The notes under the pieces: generated by a model | Seen by the model: only the letters and a program-made list of their open reading frames with translations | What the model was told of the DNA's origin: nothing | The model's database searches: none | DNA from: an uncultured Desulfobacterales bacterium | GTDB taxonomy: Bacteria; Desulfobacterota; Desulfobacteria; Desulfobacterales; JAFDCJ01 | Length of the DNA stretch: 9,457 nt | Assembly (NCBI GenBank): GCA_945787595.1 | Contig: CALZJV010000216.1 | Coordinates: 1 to 9,457, forward strand | Direction of reading: 5' to 3' | Translations under genes and position numbers: made by a program | In this document: in pieces, positions 6,882-9,457 of the stretch | Layout of the letters: every line of letters starts with the position of its first letter | Position numbering within the stretch: the stretch's first letter is position 1

Positions 6882-7487
6882 TCAGTCCATGGCTGCCAAC
6901 ACTTCATATCCCTCTGTTTCCAATGTCTTTTTGATAGTCTTTGTCTTGCACGCCCCAAGCCTGAAAAAGTAGATTTGCCGGCCTGTCTGCTGCGCCGTCC
7001 TACCGACATTGATAATATCGGCGCCCATATCGTTTATAATCTGCAACGCTTTTTTAAAACTGCCCGGCTGATCACCGATGACGACATCGATACGGGAGGT
7101 TGATGAGAGAATGCCCATCATATCGATAAAGGTTCGCAGAATATCCGTGGCCGTTATAATTCCGGTCAACCGGCCGTCCTTGACTACCGGCATCCCACCG
7201 ATTTTGTGATTGTAGATGAGTTGGGCGGCGATTTCAATATCATCTTCCGGATCCACCGTGATGGGATCCTTGATCATTAAATCCCGCAAGTTCAGATCAC
7301 CCAGCATGGAAGGAATAAGACCCTGTTTCAAATCCGACAGTGTTATGAATCCCGCGAGCATATTGTCCTCTGAAACGACCGGTAAATGTCGTATCGAGTT
7401 GATTTTCATCAGCTCAATCGCCTCACTGATGGATGTATGTACTGTTATGGTAATTGGGTTTTGAATCATCAACGAGTTGATTTTCAT
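6882..7487 (-). CDS. CBS-domain pair with C-terminal ACT-like domain (AcuB-like)
   Basis: The 201-residue protein has CBS domain 1 at about 7-56 (MIQNPITITV, then RHLPVV and GFITLSDL) and CBS domain 2 at about 70-122 (MIKDPITVDP, then GGMPVV and GIITATDIL). A C-terminal ACT-like region runs from about 131 to 199 (SRIDVVIGDQPGSFKKAL). Paired CBS domains bind adenine nucleotides and ACT domains often bind amino acids, so this is a soluble ligand-sensing regulator. The layout matches proteins annotated AcuB, but no acetoin or acuC genes are in view and that role is not supported here. GAGGA lies seven bases before the ATG. It is on the same strand as ahbD and hemB but separated from ahbD by a 231-bp repeat-bearing spacer, so co-transcription is uncertain. 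Confidence 0.9.
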   Translation of the reverse strand: MKINSLMIQNPITITVHTSISEAIELMKINSIRHLPVVSEDNMLAGFITLSDLKQGLIPSMLGDLNLRDLMIKDPITVDPEDDIEIAAQLIYNHKIGGMPVVKDGRLTGIITATDILRTFIDMMGILSSTSRIDVVIGDQPGSFKKALQIINDMGADIINVGRTAQQTGRQIYFFRLGACKTKTIKKTLETEGYEVLAAMD

Positions 7488-7510
7488 GACACGATCCTCA
7501 TCTCAAAATG

Positions 7511-7543
7511 ATTGACGATTGACGATTGAAGATTGAATATTTA
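7511..7543 (+). repeat. Arm of GATTGA(C/A) units upstream of the CBS-ACT gene
   Basis: Four imperfect units, ATTGACG, ATTGACG, ATTGAAG and ATTGAATATTTA, run in tandem 24 bases upstream of the CBS-ACT start codon. They are inverted relative to 6832-6866 on the far side of that gene and to 7692-7729 at the other end of this spacer. Any promoter of the CBS-ACT gene must overlap or lie beyond this arm. Confidence 0.6.
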
Positions 7544-7647
7544 TGGAACTCTGTCTATTTTATATCTTTTGGTCATGCTGTTTTTGTGGTGTAGCCAAAG
7601 ATGGCGGTCAATTCTTCACATGTAAATTTCACCAAGGTTAGAAATTA

Positions 7648-7661
7648 ATTGCTTAAGCAAT
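7648..7661. promoter_or_regulatory. Perfect 14-bp palindrome ATTGCTTAAGCAAT
   Basis: A perfect dyad lies in the ahbD/CBS-ACT spacer, about 160 bases upstream of the CBS-ACT start and 58 bases past the ahbD stop. It could be an operator for a dimeric regulator of the CBS-ACT gene, but no promoter elements near it are convincing, and AT-rich DNA can produce such dyads by chance. Confidence 0.25.
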
Positions 7662-7691
7662 AAATATGAAATTTGAATGATAGAATTCATA

Positions 7692-7729
7692 TAATATTCA
7701 ATAGACAATCTTCAATATTCAATGTCTAT
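7692..7729 (-). repeat. Arm of AATATTCAAT units overlapping the ahbD stop codon
   Basis: Units of TAATATTCAATAGAC and CTTCAATATTCAATG are the reverse complement of the ATTGAAG/ATTGAATATT units at 7511-7543. The arm runs into the last codons of ahbD, and the TGA stop (7719-7721 on the - strand) is part of a repeat unit, so the repeat supplies or touches the gene's end. Confidence 0.55.
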
Positions 7730-8828
7730 CCGTCTTGGGCACATAGCTGCAAAGTGGTTCCTCTGCGAGAAAATCACCGGTGGCCTCAAAGGCCCTGGCC
7801 CGGCAACCGCCGCACACTCGCTTAAATTCACAGGGGCCGCACTTGCCCTTGAGCCTGTCATAATCGCGCAACGCCGTAAATACGTCGGCGTGCTGCCAGA
7901 TATCGGCAAAAGAGTGTTGTCTGACGTTGCCGCAATCTGCATTCAGAAATCCGCAAGGCTGAACGTCTCCCCGATGGGAAATGAAACAAAAACCGATACC
8001 GCCCAGGCAGCCTCGTGTTACGGCGTCCAGCCCATGGGTTTCAAAGGAGATCGACTTGCCCTCTTCCTTGGACCGCTGTCTGAGGATACGATAGTAATGC
8101 GGGGCACAGGTGGCCTTGAGGTCCAGAGGTGTTTCGTCCCTCTGATCATAAAACCAATTTAATGTTTGTTCGTATTCGGCGGCGTTTATTTCCGTGTCGA
8201 CGATATACTTTCCGCGACCGGTGGGAACCAGTAGAAAGATATGATGGGCAACCGCGCCGCGTTTGACAGCCAGCTGCTGGATCTTGGGAATCTGATCAAG
8301 GTTCGTTTTGGTTATCGTCGTGTTTACCTGAAAGTCCAAACCGACTTTTCTAGCAATCTTCATGGCATTGATGGCACCTTCAAAAGCACCGTCTACCTTT
8401 CTAAAACTGTCATGGCTGCGGGCCGTAGCACCGTCAAGGCTGATACTGATGCGCTTGATACCGGCGGCCACCAACTTTTTGGCAATATCTTCGGTAACCA
8501 ATGTTCCGTTGGGAGCCATGACCATTCTAAAGCCCTTTTGGGTGCCGTAGGCAGCGATATCAAATATGTCGTCACGCAGCAGCGGTTCCCCGCCCGTTAA
8601 AATGATGATTGGCTTTGCGATCTCTGCGATTTGGTCCAGCAGCTGAAAGGCTTCAGCCGTGTCAAGTTCCCCGCTGTAAGGGCCTGTGGTTGCCGAGGCA
8701 CGACAGTGAATGCAGGCAAGATTACAGTTGCGAGTGGTTTCCCAGGCTACGAGGCGCAGCGAGGATCGCCCACCTTTTTGGTGGGAATGAGGGGTTTGGT
8801 CAGGTGATTTAGGATGTTGGTTATTCAT
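7719..8828 (-). CDS. ahbD: Heme b synthase, radical SAM enzyme of the siroheme-dependent pathway
   Basis: AhbD oxidatively decarboxylates the propionates of Fe-coproporphyrin III to vinyl groups, giving heme b, in anaerobes that make heme from siroheme. The 369 residues open with a His-rich leader, then RLVAWETTRNCNLACIHC with the CxxxCxxC cluster ligands Cys35, Cys39 and Cys42, followed by GGEP at 79-82 and SISLDG at 128-133. The SPASM-type C-terminus carries Cys274, Cys281, Cys292, Cys299, Cys330, Cys333, Cys339, Cys342 and Cys360 for auxiliary iron-sulfur binding. The APHYYRI and RGCLGG(I)GFCFISH stretches are characteristic of AhbD and differ from AhbC. hemB lies upstream on the same strand, as in other sulfate reducers. 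The Shine-Dalgarno sequence is weak, and no alternative start is near. AhbC is the less likely alternative. Confidence 0.92.
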   Translation of the reverse strand: MNNQHPKSPDQTPHSHQKGGRSSLRLVAWETTRNCNLACIHCRASATTGPYSGELDTAEAFQLLDQIAEIAKPIIILTGGEPLLRDDIFDIAAYGTQKGFRMVMAPNGTLVTEDIAKKLVAAGIKRISISLDGATARSHDSFRKVDGAFEGAINAMKIARKVGLDFQVNTTITKTNLDQIPKIQQLAVKRGAVAHHIFLLVPTGRGKYIVDTEINAAEYEQTLNWFYDQRDETPLDLKATCAPHYYRILRQRSKEEGKSISFETHGLDAVTRGCLGGIGFCFISHRGDVQPCGFLNADCGNVRQHSFADIWQHADVFTALRDYDRLKGKCGPCEFKRVCGGCRARAFEATGDFLAEEPLCSYVPKTDRH

Positions 8829-8903
8829 GTTTCAGATCTTGTCATTTCGTTTACAATTGGGTCATAATATTTAGACAAAAACGCTGCACCAGTTAACGAC
8901 CAA

Positions 8904-9057
8904 GATGCTGGATACTGGATGCTTGATACTGGATTAACGAGGTATTCTGCCGATTTTATAAATAGATGAAGCGCGAGCCGACTCCGTCATAGTAGACAAT
9001 GGCTATGACAGCTGGCAGCAACTCTTTTTTCCAGCATCCAGTAACCAGTATCCAATT
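8904..9057. repeat. Paired-arm element with GGATACT/GGATGCT units between hemB and ahbD
   Basis: The left arm (8904-8936) holds four tandem units alternating GATGCTG, GATACTG, GATGCTT and GATACTG. The right arm (9031-9057) is the reverse complement (CCAGCATCCAGTAACCAGTATCC). In the middle, GTCATAG (8986-8992) and CTATGAC (9003-9009) form a perfect 7-bp inverted pair. The element fills half of the 302-bp gap between the hemB stop and the ahbD start; the rest shows no gene or clear promoter. Confidence 0.65.
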
Positions 9058-9130
9058 GGAATTTGCGTACAATCGATTTAAATTCAAGGGCTTAGCACCA
9101 TTTTTAAACGATGGAATACGAGGTCTGACT

Positions 9131-9457
<327 letters not shown>

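Noticed and set aside
7722..8162. 146-codon + strand frame opposite ahbD
   Set aside because: It is antisense to the Cys-rich C-terminus of AhbD, which is strongly conserved; it is a shadow frame.

Overview
The window looks like a piece of a sulfate-reducing, anaerobic deltaproteobacterial (Desulfobacterota, probably Desulfobacterales) chromosome. This is inferred from an Hmc/NrfD-type quinone-interacting membrane subunit, a siroheme-dependent (Ahb) heme-synthesis gene beside hemB, moderate GC in genes, and AT-rich intergenic spacers full of short-unit repeats. No tRNA, rRNA, transposase, phage gene or CRISPR array was seen.

Layout, left half (+ strand): the 3' part of an hmcC/NrfD-like membrane gene (2-979); a 314-bp repeat-rich spacer; a 52-codon single-helix membrane gene that resembles HmcD in size and position (1294-1452) and ends at a convincing rho-independent terminator (1475-1518); murA (1691-2941); comEC (3150-5762); a 557-bp repeat-rich spacer; and a 102-codon two-helix membrane ORF with a TTG start (6320-6628). 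Right half (- strand): a CBS-CBS-ACT protein (6882-7487), ahbD heme b synthase (7719-8828) and the 3' end of hemB (9131-9457). The two halves converge at about 6629-6881.

Functional reading: hemB makes porphobilinogen early in tetrapyrrole synthesis, and AhbD performs the last step of the siroheme-derived heme b route. The Hmc-type complex at the left edge belongs to an electron-transfer system that uses multiheme cytochromes, so the two ends fit one physiology, though nothing shows that they are co-regulated. murA (peptidoglycan precursor) and comEC (DNA import) are ordinary chromosomal genes.

The most unusual content is intergenic. A 173-176 bp sequence occurs once on each side of murA-comEC in inverted orientation, about 90% identical by eye with a 56-nt perfect block. 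At least four other spacers are built on the same plan with unrelated sequences: short 7-10 nt degenerate units form an arm at one end of the spacer and the reverse complement of that arm at the other. A GC-rich 47-nt hairpin repeat also occurs twice in direct orientation. The function of these elements cannot be read from the sequence; they are the main candidates for something poorly described here.
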